In this document: positions 13,341 through 24,990 of the stretch, piece by piece | Layout: every line of letters starts with the position of its first letter | How positions within the stretch are numbered: the first letter of the stretch is position 1 | The notes under the pieces: model-generated | The model's database searches: none | Told to the model about the DNA's origin: nothing | Seen by the model: the letters and a program-made list of their open reading frames with translations, nothing else | Made by a program: the position numbers and the translations under genes | NCBI GenBank assembly: GCA_947044405.1 | Contig: CAMRHE010000324.1 | Coordinates: 1,178,001-1,242,000 of the forward strand | Source of the DNA: Leptodactylus fallax | Taxonomy: Eukaryota; Chordata; Amphibia; Anura; Leptodactylidae | Direction: 5' to 3' | DNA length: 64,000 bases

Positions 13341-14940
13341 TCCAAACACCAAAACATCTAAATTTGTGCTCTAAAAACCAAGAGGGGAGGGGTAGAATGA
13401 GGCTGCTACAAAAAAGACAATAAAATAATTGCTGTTGCTACACTCTGCTACATTGTATTCTTTTAACACTACTAGGTTTGTAAATAAGAGGCTACATGTG
13501 CAGAGAATGAGGCAAAAACTCAATTAACTAGCCATGAGCAACCTCCCTTCTCCATAGAGCTCTGTGTGTGAGAGACTGGCGGTACGCTTTAACTGCATGT
13601 AGCTATAGTAATACTAAATATTCATGGAGATGTTAATTATTCTATTGGCCTTTTGGTTTGTTTACATGATACAAAATATGTTTGAAAACATATCTAAATG
13701 ACAAAAAGATATCAAAGATGTGGTGCAACATATAGGAAGTCTATATACATAGTGAATACTTTTTATAAACACAAATGATTCTATAAAAGATACATTCTGT
13801 ATTTTCCTGTTAAATATTGTAGTGTGTAATGTAAATTGTGTACACATAACTAGCATCAATATATGTAGATAAAACAAGCAGTAAAATAAATGCATGTATT
13901 GTTTATATTCTGCTGTGAAATTCTATGGTACTATATTATACTAAATACACATGTAAAGAATGAAAGGATGATTTGAAGATAAATTAAATTGCATATAATT
14001 CTCTTCAAAACTCTAATATTTGTGCCTCTATATAATAGTACTAGTACTAATAATTATTACAATAACAGGATTGTTGATTATTTCTTTCCCACATCCCATT
14101 GAGGGACTATGTTACACTCTGGTCTTATGATAAGGAAATTAGAAAGTCACTTTGGAAAAACACCCACGAGCCTTCATAAATCTTCTTCGGCTTTCTTACA
14201 CATAGGGACATTAGAACATAATACACAAACAGCTGTCTTATGTTTTTATTTATATTCTGACATTTTATATAGACAATTTCTAATTGTTCACTTGTCTCCG
14301 TCCACAATGAAATTGCTAAATGCTAATGTATTGGGAATGGCTTGCCTATGATGACACTCATAAATAATTCCTTAATTAAGAATTCCTGTGTTCCCTTATC
14401 TATAAGCTTCAGTCAAGAAAAACCAGTAAGCAGTGATACTCTCTTTAAATACCTTGGTTTTAATGCACAGGTAATAGATTTTCAATTCCCTTAGTGACTT
14501 ATTCAATAGGATCATTCTTCAGAAGACTATTTCCAAAAGCAATTGTAGGAGCTCTTCTTAGGGTTTGTTCACATGGAACATTAAAATCTGAGGTTGATCC
14601 TCAGATTTGCAGTGATATGCTGTTTGCATTGATGCAGATTTGCACGAGAATTAGCCCAATGGGGACAATTTACTGCCCAAAATAGGTGAAATGCAACTTA
14701 TATCCAAGGTGGAAGAATGCCAGAAATCTGCACATAAATTTACCTTTGCATGTGGAAGGGGTTACAGAAACCCCTTTGACATTTATGGAATGGGTATTGT
14801 ATGCATGCTGTAATCAGCATGAAATTTTGTCATGTGAACGTAGCCTATCTGCATTTCACTGTAGATATATATGTTTATGTGTATATAAAGATTTAGCAAA
14901 GTTTTTCTTGAATCTGATATATAAGAGTTCAAGGTATTGA
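13341..14940. other. No gene seen
   Basis: AT-rich, low-GC DNA. Short frames near 13662-13895 and 14109-14351 lack any recognisable motif. The part near 14560-14840 has an eroded look of MITE DNA but no definable ends. Confidence 0.4.
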
Positions 14941-15276
14941 TTAAAGAGGTTGTCCAGGATAAAAAATATTTTTTAAATTAGGCCAGGTGAAAAAAATGTA
15001 AAAAAAACCCATACTCACCTGTCCCCGGATGCTCTGGTGCCTTCCAGTGCGGGCCGGTCTTGCTGTTCTGTTGTCTTCTATTGCCGGAAGTTCTCGCCGG
15101 CATAGACGCCCCGTGTCCCTTTTCCTTAGGCTACTGACTGGCCTCAGTGGTCACGTGTGGTGAGGACTTCCACCGGAAGAAAGCAGCGATGCTGCAGGAC
15201 TGGACCGAGCTGGGAGGCACCAGAGCCTAAAATAAATATATATACTGTATACATATCTCCTGGACAATCCCTTTAA
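14941..15276. mobile_element. TTAA MITE, Kolobok/T2-like, with splice-donor-like motif
   Basis: The left end TTAAAGAGGTTGTCCAGGAT (14941) is matched by the inverted right end CTCCTGGACAATCCCTTTAA (to 15276). TTAA plus TTAAAGRGG ends is the signature of T2/Kolobok-type MITEs described in Xenopus. The interior is CpG-rich, with CCCATACTCACCTGTCCCCG at 15008-15027, which on the minus strand is a near-perfect 5' splice site (CAG|GTGAGTATG). It also has a CCTCAGTGGTCACGTG block near 15135. No transposase. Close relatives are at 60793-61154 and 61771-62175. Confidence 0.8.
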
Positions 15277-16022
15277 GCCAGAGCTATGTCTGATGAAGCA
15301 TCTGTAAAATGTGATGCAAAAATGAGGCCCCACTTCTTAAAGGATTTGTTACTAATGTCTTTGTGTCGAATTCTTCAGAAACAAGTGGATACCAACTTTG
15401 TATCATAATATTTTAATAGCATTTAAAAATACAGTTAATAAAAATTGGAAGGAAGGAAGGAATGAAGGAAGGAAGGAAGTAAGAAAGAAAGAAACATAGT
15501 ATATGACATGGACAGGATAAGAGATTTGATTTGGGTCCACTTTTGCAAATTTAGACGAACAATATAGTTCCAAATGAAAAGTGCCCTATTGCTCTGAAAA
15601 GTCAGGTAATTACTCTGAGGCCTCCTAGGACTGTATCCAACAACTTTCAAGCTTTTAAATGCCAAGACAGCATAGTAAGGCCAAAGTGACAGCAAAATAT
15701 ATGGTTAAACAGTTGGTAGTCAGTGATAAAAAAGAAAAAAACACCCTGTTTAAGAACATACTGCACTGTCATCTTTAATTTTTTTATGCTTTTTAAAAAA
15801 AATAAATAAAAAAAAATGTTCAAAATTGATTTCTTTTTGGGGCAAAAACTTGCTAGTGTTTATACACATAATGGTATGGCAAAGGCTTATATAAGCAGTT
15901 CAAAAGTGATCCATTCTTGGGGAGTAGCAAGAGGTTTGCTTTTATTTAAAATAAAAATTCTATACATATATATGTATGATACTCAAGTGGGATTGAGATC
16001 ATTACTCATTGCTAACCAGTTT
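15277..16022. other. No gene seen; GGAA microsatellite inside
   Basis: Unassigned DNA. 15447-15495 is an imperfect GGAA/GAAA microsatellite. The short frame at 15816-16025 has no recognisable domain. Confidence 0.5.
15447..15495. repeat. (GGAA)n/(GAAA)n microsatellite
   Basis: GGAA units with one GAATG interruption pass into GAAA units. They are read directly from the sequence. Confidence 0.95.
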
Positions 16023-16244
16023 TAGGCTGAGACCCCACGTTGCGGAAATGCAGCTTTTTTATTGCAGATTTTACTGCAGGTTTTTGAGCCAAAGCCAGGA
16101 GTGGATTGAGCAGAAGATAGAAGTATAAGCAATTCCTATATATTTCCCATTTATTTTGGAGATATTCTTGGTTTTGGCTCAAAAAAACGCAACAAAATCT
16201 GTAACAAAAAAAGCTGCGTTTCTGCAACATGAGGCCTCGGCCTA
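16023..16244. repeat. Palindromic CpG MITE (TAGGCTGAGACCCCACG ends)
   Basis: The left end TAGGCTGAGACCCCACGTTG faces a right end GCAACATGAGGCCTCGGCCTA. The arms continue inward: TGCGGAAATGCAGCTTTTTT against AAAAAAGCTGCGTTTCTGCA, then a TTTTGAGCC/GGCTCAAAA pair. The arms are about 85 bp long. It shares the GGCC(T/C)...CCCCACG terminal theme with the hairpin-rich MITE family but has different internal modules. A truncated relative is at 35507-35558. Confidence 0.8.
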
Positions 16245-16781
16245 AAAGACTCAATTTTTTTCTTTTGCACATGTGCTCTGGGTCTAATTTCAGGCAAGGA
16301 TCAGTATTTCTTTTTATGCCTTTCTTAAAGTAGTTGGTCCTCCATGGCCTTCACCCATAGACTACTGTTTTGTTCAATTTGTGGTATATTATACAGGTTA
16401 TAACTATCACTCCTAATGTGTCCAGCTCGACTTGAAGTTCTTTGGATATTGTGTGTGGTTTCTTTGCTGCATTTAAGCCAATGTATTAAGGTTCTGGTCC
16501 TTGACTGTTCCATGAGTAGCAAACTTCTTGATCATATTTCAAACTGTTTGAAGCCTGGAAGGCAAGGTCTTTAGAGTTAGTCCTGTACTCTTTAGACTGC
16601 TTGCGTTTGGTGACAATAGCATGACAGTTTTCTTGTTTTTTCCATTGTGAACAGGGAAAAGGGATTAAAACTGTCCTTCTTAAGCATCAAAACAACCATT
16701 CTGAGGGTGGTGACACACAGGGTACCTAGCTGCATCTATAGCCACATCCATTCCCTGGCTGCCGTTGGTTTCACTTCTGTG

Positions 16782-16887
16782 TAAGTGACAGACTGATGAA
16801 TTTCAGGTAAATATCACAGGCTATGTGGTTTTGTTGTTACTGCAGGGCTGTAATGATATCTGCTGAAATTAATCAGTCTGTCACTTA
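16782..16887. repeat. Inverted repeat with 25-bp arms
   Basis: The arms 16782-16806 and 16863-16887 are reverse complements with one mismatch (core AGTGACAGACTGAT). The loop is 56 bp. Probably a small fold-back MITE. Confidence 0.75.
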
Positions 16888-16913
16888 AGCCCCTAGTACA
16901 CTCATAGTCTCTA

Positions 16914-17025
16914 GTCTCTCATAGTTGAGGTCTACCTATGATGACAATTACAGGCCTCTCTCATCTTTTTAAGTGGGAGAACTTGCACAATTGGTGGCTG
17001 ACTAAATACTTTTTTTTCCCCACTG
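16914..17025 (-). repeat. Solitary Tc1-B terminal repeat (right-end type)
   Basis: It matches the outer ~110 bp of the Tc1-B right end, ending AATACTTTTTTTTCCCCACTG followed by TA (17026-17027), with a lengthened T-run. No transposase or opposite end is nearby. Confidence 0.88.
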
Positions 17026-17027
17026 TA

Positions 17028-17860
17028 TATATAAAAGATAAACTGCTAACTGATCACACAATGGCTGATACCTGGGCCTTATGAGTCTGGGCCTTTAATC
17101 TTACACAAGAAATTAGAAAAATTGCACCAATATAGCTGGGCTGGGAGCAAGCAAATAACATATCCCAGTGTCCCAAACATATGCCAACAGAAAAAGCTAA
17201 AGAGAAAAAGGGCACTCCAAGTGAAGGATAGTTGGAACAGAATGTCAAATGTGATACAGTATGTGCGTTCGAATTCACCTTATTGTGTTGTACATTGGGA
17301 GGCAAAACACTTGCAGAAGCGCAGTCAGACACAGAACTGCAATTCCCTTCCATAGCTTTATACACAGTGCTCATTGAATGCTGTGTATACAGTGATTGGG
17401 AAGGTAGGGACGGTAATACTCAAATGCTTATGATAAGAAAGGTCAATCATAAACTATCAATAAAGTAAAGATTTCAGATGTATTAGGTAGTACAGTAATG
17501 TAATCTTGTAGAGTGGGTCATGGTTTAGCTGCAATGTTTTGCCTCAATTTATGGAAAAATCACATCAAGACCATCAAAACCTGCTACATGTCAATTATAA
17601 AAAAATATTAAACTGCTTATTGTCTGCATTGTGGACAGATATTATTACAGGGGCACAACATATGTACTTTAAATGACTGACCTAGCAGTCTCATTGATGT
17701 GGATAATTTTTTATGTTTAAAATAGATTCCCACATAAATGTATACTATACTAGAATACATGAGATATTTTTACAATGATTCACTTCATCCATGCAGTGAG
17801 TATTATATCTGTAGAGTGTTTAACCCTCTCAGGAGTGGAAGCAAACTTTCACCAAATTAT
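17028..17860. other. No gene seen
   Basis: Unassigned DNA. 17340-17410 contains a TGTATAC-centred stretch resembling the left part of the element at 7490, but decayed. Confidence 0.4.
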
Positions 17861-17879
17861 CCAGACTATAGTTATTTCT
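17861..17879. repeat. Target site duplication of LINE A, left copy
   Basis: The 19-bp sequence CCAGACTATAGTTATTTCT is repeated exactly at 24098-24116 on the other side of the LINE. Confidence 0.92.
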
Positions 17880-17897
17880 TTTTTATATAACTGTAAT

Positions 17898-17903
17898 TTT
17901 ATT
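17898..17903 (-). promoter_or_regulatory. Polyadenylation signal of LINE A
   Basis: AATAAA on the minus strand, about 18 bases before the element's 3' end, where an L1-type signal is expected. Copy B has the same hexamer. Confidence 0.8.
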
Positions 17904-18121
17904 GAAAAATTTTTCATTAACAAGGAATAAAGAAAAAACAAAAAAACAATAATAATCAAACAAACAGGAAGCATTGAGGTAAATAGAGGCTATCCGCCTC
18001 CTCCCCCTTAAGCAATATGCATTTAAATTAAGCAGTGAACAAGGGAGGGGGGAATGGAGGGGTTAAGAAGACAAGGGTAGGACCAAAGGGAAGGGGGGGG
18101 AGGGAAGGAGAGGACTAGAGA

Positions 18122-21100
18122 TCAGAGACCCTGTGATGTACAATACATGTCCCAGGGTGCCCAAATAGCCCCAAAGGCTTCCCGTGAATTATGTAGGCCA
18201 GCAGTCAGGTATTCAAGACTCCTCACATTCTTCATTCTAGCCACAAGCTCAAGACTAGATGGGGGACTCACCTTCTTCCAGTTTCTAGCTATGAGAGTTT
18301 TAGCTGCAGTACAAAGATGCAAGAAAAGCCTGGATGACTTATTGCTCAGGTGTCTGGGGGGAAGGTTCAGGAGATAAAGAAGAGGGTCAAGAGGAACCTC
18401 TTGCAAAAAGAGAGCAGTCGTCAGAGTCCTGACCTCCCTCCAAAAACCGAGGATGAGAGGGCACGTCCAAAAGATACGGTGCAGGGTACCCACCGCAGCT
18501 CCACAGCTCCAGCACCATGGGGGAACTAATGGGTTTAAAGTATGAAGGAGAGCCGGGGTATGATACCAATGCATCAACAACTTATACTGCGCTTCCCTAA
18601 ACGTAATGCACTGAGATGATTTCTGGGCCCGAGACCATACAATCCGCCACTGCTCCTGGGAGATGGGTTTACCCACCGCCTCCTCCCATTTAAGCATATA
18701 GCGATGATTAACAGGAGAGCCTGTAGTTTGTGAGTTAAGAAGTTGGTAAATAGAGGATATAAAGCCCCTAGTGGACGTGCCTGCACGGCAAATCTTTTCA
18801 AAAGCGGTGGGGAGTGACACCTTAAGAGACCCATGGAGGGAGCGGACAAAGTGAACCACCTGCAAGTAATGGAACCATTCAGTACCTGGCAGGTTTTGAT
18901 TAGCTGTAAGATGAGCAAAGGACCTGAGTTCCAAGGTTCCAGGGTCAACCATATCAGCAATCCGGTAAAGGCCAGCTTCAGACCACACTTTAGTCATGGC
19001 AGAAGTCAGGCTCTCCGGGAGAAGGGGGTTGTATAGTATGGAGACCATAGATGAGCGCGGGGACATCAGGGAGAATCTAGCACAACAGGTAGACCAGATA
19101 GATCTAGTAAACCGAATGGGGCCCAACAGGTACGAGGCAGGGGGGGGGGGGGGAGCTGACCCACAGAAGCGCGTTAGGATGCATGGGTGCCAGCCATAGC
19201 TTCTCTATCTGCACCCATCTGGTGTATGCTGGCATAGCCGCCCAGAATGGGATATGGCGTAAGTGGGCCGCCCAGTAATAATGTAACAAATGTGGGACAG
19301 CCATACCCCCAGACCCCCTATCCGTCAGCATAACAGATCTAGGTATTCGGTGTCGTTTTGCTTTCCAGATAAACTGGAAGATAGCTTTCTGTAGGTTCCG
19401 TAATTCTCCCCGAGGTATCGCGACCGGGAGCGTCTCGAAAAAATACAGTAGCTTCGGGAGGAGAGTCATCTTGACCGCAGCAATTCTCCCCAAAAGGGAG
19501 ATAGGCAAGGGTTGCCATTTGTCCAATAGGGCTCTTAGCTCACAAAATAACCGCGGGTAGTTTGCGGAGTAGAGGGTCGCATAGGAGGTGGATATATGGA
19601 CTCCCAGGTAGCGGATAGAGGACTCCCGCCACTGGAAATCGTAATTACTGCGGAGGAGAAGAAGAAGGTCCCATGGGATGTTAAGTGGGAGTGCCTCAGT
19701 CTTCGCGGGGTTCACCTTATACCCTGAGAGATCACCATAGGTCTCCAGCGAGCGCAGCAAGTTTGGAAGGGTAGTATGAGGGGAAGTGAGAGTGAGGAGT
19801 ACATCGTCCGCGAAGAGAGATACCTTAAATTCCTTATCTTGGACCATGATCCCCTTGATATTAGGGTCTCGCCTAATCTTGGCCGCTAGCGGTTCAATGC
19901 AGAGGGCAAATATGATGGGTGACAGGGGGCAACCCTGCCTAGTGCCATTTCGAATAGGGAAGGAGGGCGAAGAAACATGGGGAAGCGTAATTGCTGCTGA
20001 GGGTAAGGAGTAAAGGGCCTGGATAGCTGTGAGAAACGGTCCCGTAAGCCCGAACGCCTTAAGCGTAGTATGCATAAACGACCAATTTATGCGGTCAAAA
20101 GCCTTTTCAGCGTCCAGGCTCAAAAGAAGGGCCGGGGTAGAATAATGATTGGCCACCTCCACCAAATCCACAGTCCTCCTGGTGTTGTCACCACCCTGAC
20201 GACAGGGGATGAATCCCACCTGGTCCTTATGGACAAGCAGAGGGAGCCAAGCATTCAGTCTATTGGCTAAGAGTTTGGTGAAAAGTTTCAGGTCCGTGTT
20301 CAGCAAAGCAATCGGTCGGTAGTTAGCACAATCCTGAAAGTCCTTACCCGGTTTAGGGACCAATGTGAGTAGTGAAGAGAGCATAGTCGGGGGTATAGGG
20401 GAACCTGAAAGGAAGGAATTGAAGAGGGACAATAGATGAGCAGAAAGTTCACCCTGGAAAACCTTATAATAATTGTAAGTGAACCCATCTGGGCCTGGGG
20501 CTTTCCCATTTGGGAGGTCCCTCAGGACCCCTTCTAGTTCCTCCCTGGTGATGGGGGTGTTCAGGGAGGTTAAGGCCTCAGGAGGAAAGCGTGGGAGACA
20601 ACAATCCTTTAAATAGTCTTCCAGTAGTGTTGAGTCATCCCCAGGGAGTAGTGCTCGTGGGGGGGTAAGTCATACAGCTTAGAGTAGTAAGAGTGGAACG
20701 CCAGCGCCACAGCATCAGGGTGATGTTGAAGAGTACCCGCGGGGTCACGGACAGAGTGTGGTGTGGAAGAGGCCCGATGATCCCTGAGGGTTCCTGCCAG
20801 GAGGGTATGAGATTTATTACCTCGTTCAAAAAACCTCTGACGGGTATAAAGGAGAAGTCGTTCCACATGGCGGGTCTCCAAATCACGGAGGTCCGCCCGG
20901 GCCAGGACCAAACGGCGAAGAACCCCCAGGGATGGATGCGCTGCCAAAGTCGTCGTGAGGGACCGAATACGGGCTTGGAGGAGCTGTTCCTGGGCCTGTC
21001 TGTCCCTTTTAAGCCTAGAAGCCAATGCGATACAGCATCCTCTCATGACCGCCTTATGGGCTTCCCAGAGAATGGCAAGAGAGTCTACCGAGCCTAAGTT

Positions 21101-22028
21101 GTCCCTAAAATAATCTATCAAGTGCGTGCGCAGGGTCTCGAAGGAGGTCGGCAATTTGAGCAGTGTTTCGTTAAGACGCCAATGACATTGGCGAGTAGGC
21201 ACTGGAGTCGTAGATAAGGTAACCACGACTGGGGCATGATCAGACCAGGTGAGAGGGCCAATGTTTGTGTCCCTAAGCAAACGAAGAGCGGGAGCATTTC
21301 CAAAGAAGTAGTCAATGCGGGTGTGAGTGTTATGAGGGTGAGTAAAGAAGGTGTAGGAGCGCGCTGTAGGATTGTCCACTCGCCAAAGGTCATACAAAGA
21401 GTGGGCGCGGATCAGCCTGCGGAACTCCCTTGCAAGTTGGGCCAACCTATGGGGGGTTGGGCCCTGGGGTAACGCCAGACGATCCGCCCGTTCAGAGAAG
21501 ACCATGTTAAAGTCTCCCCCCCACCAGCCAAGCTGATGGTGGGAGAGCGCGCAGACGGGAGAATACCCGGCGCAAGAACGGGATCTGCGCTGAATTGGGG
21601 GCATAGACATTGCATAAAACAATCGGGGCACCATAAAGGAGCCCCTCCAAGATAACAAACCGGCCACCTGGGTCTATGTGGGAAGTCGTCACTGTAATTG
21701 GGCAGGATCGAGAAAGAAGGATAGCCACCCCAGCTCTGCGTCGATCATGGAAGGCCGAAAAAGCTACGGGAAAATAATGCTTAGCGAAGGCAAAAGTACC
21801 AGCGCGGTCAAAATGAGTCTCCTGAAGAAACGCCACATCCGCTCGTAAGGAGCGGAGTTCTCTAAGGACATGGCGCCTTTTAATGTTGGAACCCAGGCCC
21901 TTGACATTAATTGTCACGCACCTAACCATTGGGACCCAGGATTGAAGGACAGTGGCGGATTGCAATAAGCTCACCCATCTCACATGACGCTGGCAAGTTT
22001 CCCTCGGAGAGGCAAAAGGGCAATCCAC
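18122..22028 (-). pseudogene. LINE A ORF2 (endonuclease-reverse transcriptase), frameshifted
   Basis: ORF2 proteins nick target DNA and copy the LINE RNA in place. The APE-type endonuclease (about 22000-21110) shows QETHF, GGDFN, RIDYFF and SDHAPV. The reverse transcriptase (about 20530-19600) shows NYRPIALLN, LSLDAEKAFDRINW, RNGTRQGCPLSP and SLFADDVLL, so both catalytic aspartate motifs survive. Near 18460-18530 a C-terminal cysteine/histidine motif reads CWSCGAAVGTLHRIFWTCP. Three indels break the frame: a 7-C run near 21515 (6 in copy B), a 7-G run near 20659 where 8 would keep frame, and a 14-G run near 19140-19153 (16 in copy B). Away from these runs I see no nonsense mutations, so it is either very recently inactivated or mis-assembled at homopolymers. 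Confidence 0.93.
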
Positions 22029-22492
22029 AAACAGGAACCCAAAGTCGAGGCAGGGTCTCTAGATCGGGGGGGGGAAAGAGAGGGAGGGAGGGAGGCAAAA
22101 GACATCATAAATGACAAAGTAAAAATAAAAACAGTTAAACAATACTTTGTGGGCGAGGCTAAGTCACTCGCCTGGGGACCAGTGAGGACAGCCAGAGGTC
22201 CAACCAGGATCAATGGCCGCACAGTCCAAGTATCCCCTTAGGGGGGAGAGCGTGGACAGGAGGTCGGAGGGGAGGTGGTGGATCCCCAACCACCAGTAAA
22301 AAGAAGGAAGGAAGGGGAGTCACCGGGACCCCACCCCGCCCCACTCCGCTAAAACAATCCAATAATAAGCATAATAGATGAGACCCGTAGACCTAAAAAA
22401 AGAAAAAAAGAGAAGCAAACATAACATTAAGGCATGCAGATTCCAAAGCACCACCGAGAAAAGGGAGAACGTCTCAAGGGGGGGCAGCCTCC

Positions 22493-23998
22493 TCAGGGAT
22501 CAGTCTCCAGCCGAGGCCTCCGAGTGGTCACCACCGCGGAGGATGCATGACGTCGTCTGGGCTCCAATCGTTGCCAAACCGGTGGTGGGGGAGGGGGTGG
22601 AGAGAATAGCTCCCAGTCTGTTAAATCCGGCAGGGGAACATTCAATAGGTCACAGAAGAGAGGCAAATCCGCAAAGGAGTGAAGCGTAGCGGAGCGACCA
22701 TCCCTACGAGCAACGAGAGCAAACGGAAATCCCCACCGGTAAGGAATTTGGTGCTCCTGAAGAATCTGGAGGAGGGGTTGGAGATGGCGGCGTTTCTGGA
22801 GGGTGATTAGCGACAGATCCTGATAGAATTGTAGTGGAGCTCCCTGAAACTCAAAGTCTTTGAGTTTGTGCACTTTGCTCATTATGGCCTCTTTAAGGGT
22901 GAAGTCGTGGAGGCAGCAGATGACATCACGGGGTGTGGCGGAAGATCCTCTGGGTCGAAGGGCTCGATGTGCCCTATCAAACTTAATTTTGTGGGACGGG
23001 GGCTCCTGCAGTATAGTGTTGAAGACAGCCTCCAGCAGAACAGGCAGATCCTCAGATTGGTCAGCCTCTGGGAGTCCCTTGACGCGTATATTGTTGCGCC
23101 GGCCCCTGTTGTCAAGATCCTCCAAGTGGCGTTGCATGTCCCGTATAGCTGAACCCTGTTCAGTGGTAGTATCATGCAGTGAGGCAACATAGTCCCTGGT
23201 AGTGTCATGGTCATTCTCCAGCGTGTCCATTCGGTTAGCAATGGAGTGTAAATCAGTGTGGAGGGTAGCAATTTCAGATCGGAAGGATGCTGTGATTTCC
23301 GCAACCATACTTTTAAGGTCTTGTTTAGTAGTGAGTTGAGGAAGAAGGTCCACCATGGATGATGGTGCTGAAGATGGGCCTGGAATGCAGCTCTGGGGGT
23401 ACAGGACTGGAGGGGGGGAGCCATAATCCTTGGGAGTGTGGGGCGGAGGAGCCCCTACGCCAGCGTCCTCCACTGTGCCATCCCCCTCTGAGCTATGGAG
23501 GGGAGGGGCGATGGGGGAAGATAGTAGCTGGGGGGCCACAGAGACCAGCTCTGTGGCCACAGGCTGCAACTCATCAGCGGTGTAGGAGGGAGCAGAGCCA
23601 CTGACCTCAGAACTCCTTGAGAAGCTGGAGACATCCGGGGTCCTCTCATGCCGCTCTGCCAGGAGTGCTGGTGAAGCAGAATGTAGTTGCTGGGACATCC
23701 CAGGGTGAGGAGACCGTGGGAGTACTCGTGCTGGGGAAACTCTGGGTTGCCCAGGCGCCGACAGGGATCTCTGTTGAAGCGGCGCTCTGCTGGCTGACAG
23801 GGGGAGCGCGGGAGGAGAGAAGCTGCGCTGCGACCCCTGTGCCTGGAGAGCGGAGGAAATCCAAGATGGCCGCCCCGCAGCAGCCTGGCCCGGTAGAGAA
23901 GGCCGCTGGGCCAGAAAGGCGTCCAGGGTGGCCCCCCAGACCTCTCCATGGGCGCTGGGGTGGCCCCGGGCCACCTTCCTCGGCAAGCGCTTGCCCAT
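22493..23998 (-). CDS. LINE A ORF1 protein, RNA-binding, intact
   Basis: An uninterrupted frame of 501 residues. L1-type ORF1 proteins bind the LINE RNA as trimers and act as chaperones in the ribonucleoprotein. The N-terminal ~200 residues are proline/serine/alanine-rich and probably disordered. A coiled coil is suggested around residues 215-280 (LKSMVAEITASFRSEIATL and the following heptads). Next comes the RRM-like domain with LDNRGRRNNIRVKGLPE, then the FDRAHRALRP block and a C-terminal domain with FYQDLSLITLQKRR. No CCHC knuckles are seen. The start at 23998 (MGKRLPRK) lies about 100 bp from the element's 5' end and is the first ATG in this frame. It is the only intact retrotransposon frame in the window. 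Confidence 0.9.
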   Translation of the reverse strand: MGKRLPRKVARGHPSAHGEVWGATLDAFLAQRPSLPGQAAAGRPSWISSALQAQGSQRSFSPPALPLSASRAPLQQRSLSAPGQPRVSPARVLPRSPHPGMSQQLHSASPALLAERHERTPDVSSFSRSSEVSGSAPSYTADELQPVATELVSVAPQLLSSPIAPPLHSSEGDGTVEDAGVGAPPPHTPKDYGSPPPVLYPQSCIPGPSSAPSSMVDLLPQLTTKQDLKSMVAEITASFRSEIATLHTDLHSIANRMDTLENDHDTTRDYVASLHDTTTEQGSAIRDMQRHLEDLDNRGRRNNIRVKGLPEADQSEDLPVLLEAVFNTILQEPPSHKIKFDRAHRALRPRGSSATPRDVICCLHDFTLKEAIMSKVHKLKDFEFQGAPLQFYQDLSLITLQKRRHLQPLLQILQEHQIPYRWGFPFALVARRDGRSATLHSFADLPLFCDLLNVPLPDLTDWELFSPPPPPPPVWQRLEPRRRHASSAVVTTRRPRLETDP

Positions 23999-24097
23999 AC
24001 TGCGCTCGCTGAGGGGTCCACGGGTCTCAGTAGCGAGCGGAGGAGCGGAGAAGGACCTGCGCGCGTGCTACTCCATGCGCGTCCAGGCCACGCCCCC

Positions 24098-24116
24098 CCA
24101 GACTATAGTTATTTCT
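24098..24116. repeat. Target site duplication of LINE A, right copy
   Basis: Exact second copy of the 19-bp sequence at 17861-17879. Confidence 0.92.
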
Positions 24117-24990
24117 GACTAGATATTACAACTTTCTTTCTCCTTACATTTTTAATTCAATAACATTTTCAACTGTTCACTAAATATTGCACATTAAAGC
24201 TAGGTGGATCTCCACTGATTCCGGACCAATTTTTTTCTTCAGCCCTCACCATTTCCAAACAAACAGTGAAGTTAGTTTTGGTGCCTGATATGCTAACTAC
24301 GCTCTGTAATATTAAGTGGGGGTAGTCCAGCAGGACATGATTTTAAACCCTGACCCTGACTGCCTCTGGCTGGAGACCTGAGATGTGCCCTTTTGCCTGC
24401 TTTTGTCTGACTCCGATTTGACATCAGAGAGACTAGTTAGCATCTCAGGCACCAAAACTAACTGTACTGATTGCTCAGGAATGGTGGAGGGTAAGGAAAA
24501 AATTCTAGATGTGCTGGAATTAGTAGATAGATGGGTGGCTATTAAAGGATGAAAAGACCTCGAGTTAGTGGAGGTGCTGAAAGATCATCTGATTCATCTT
24601 AACTAAATAAATAACTGGTCTTCATTAAATTCACTAGTAATGTGCTCTGAGCTCACAGTCTGAGGGATCCCAGAATTTAACACTTCAGTAGGAATCCACT
24701 GGTGTACCTACCACAGAAGCAAATCACACAATCACTTTGGGATCTCTGATGGAAAGAGACTACAGCACTGAAATCCTTCCCTGCTTAGCTCCATTGATCT
24801 GTATAAATCAACTTGCAGTATTATGAGATTATAATGGATGATATCTTTAATAAATTAATACATTTTAAAACACAGTGCATTTGGCAAAAAGGGGAGTAGG
24901 ACCCATTCTTAGTTTTGCCATGGGGCCCTATGAATTAGAGGTAAGCCAGTAAGCCAGTGCATGAAACCTAACCATACAGTGGTCTCATGT
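24117..24990. other. No gene seen; fold-back inside
   Basis: No coding region. A fold-back lies at 24271-24462. Confidence 0.5.
24271..24462. repeat. Inverted repeat with 27-bp arms
   Basis: The arms 24271-24297 and 24436-24462 are reverse complements with one mismatch (core TTTTGGTGCCTGA). They are separated by 138 bp. Possibly the ends of a small DNA element. Confidence 0.75.

Larger units (their letters stand above)
17880..24097 (-). mobile_element. Full-length L1-type LINE, copy A
   Basis: This is a 6.2-kb non-LTR retrotransposon on the minus strand, flanked by a perfect 19-bp target duplication (17861-17879 and 24098-24116). The 5' end begins with a G-run followed by GCGTGGCCTGGACGCG, with a short 5' UTR of about 100 bp. 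ORF1 (22493-23998), a 464-bp spacer and ORF2 (18122-22028) follow. The 3' UTR is about 240 bp with an AATAAA signal and ends ATATAAAAA, without a long poly(A) tail. Domain order and motifs place it in the vertebrate L1/Tx1 group. Copy B at 50170-56397 is nearly identical. ORF1 is open; ORF2 is broken at homopolymers. Confidence 0.95.

Noticed and set aside
22378..24122. Plus-strand frames opposite LINE ORF1 and ORF2 (for example 23617-24012)
   Set aside because: Shadows of the GC-rich ORF1 and ORF2; they are not supported by any motif, and the same shadows occur in copy B.
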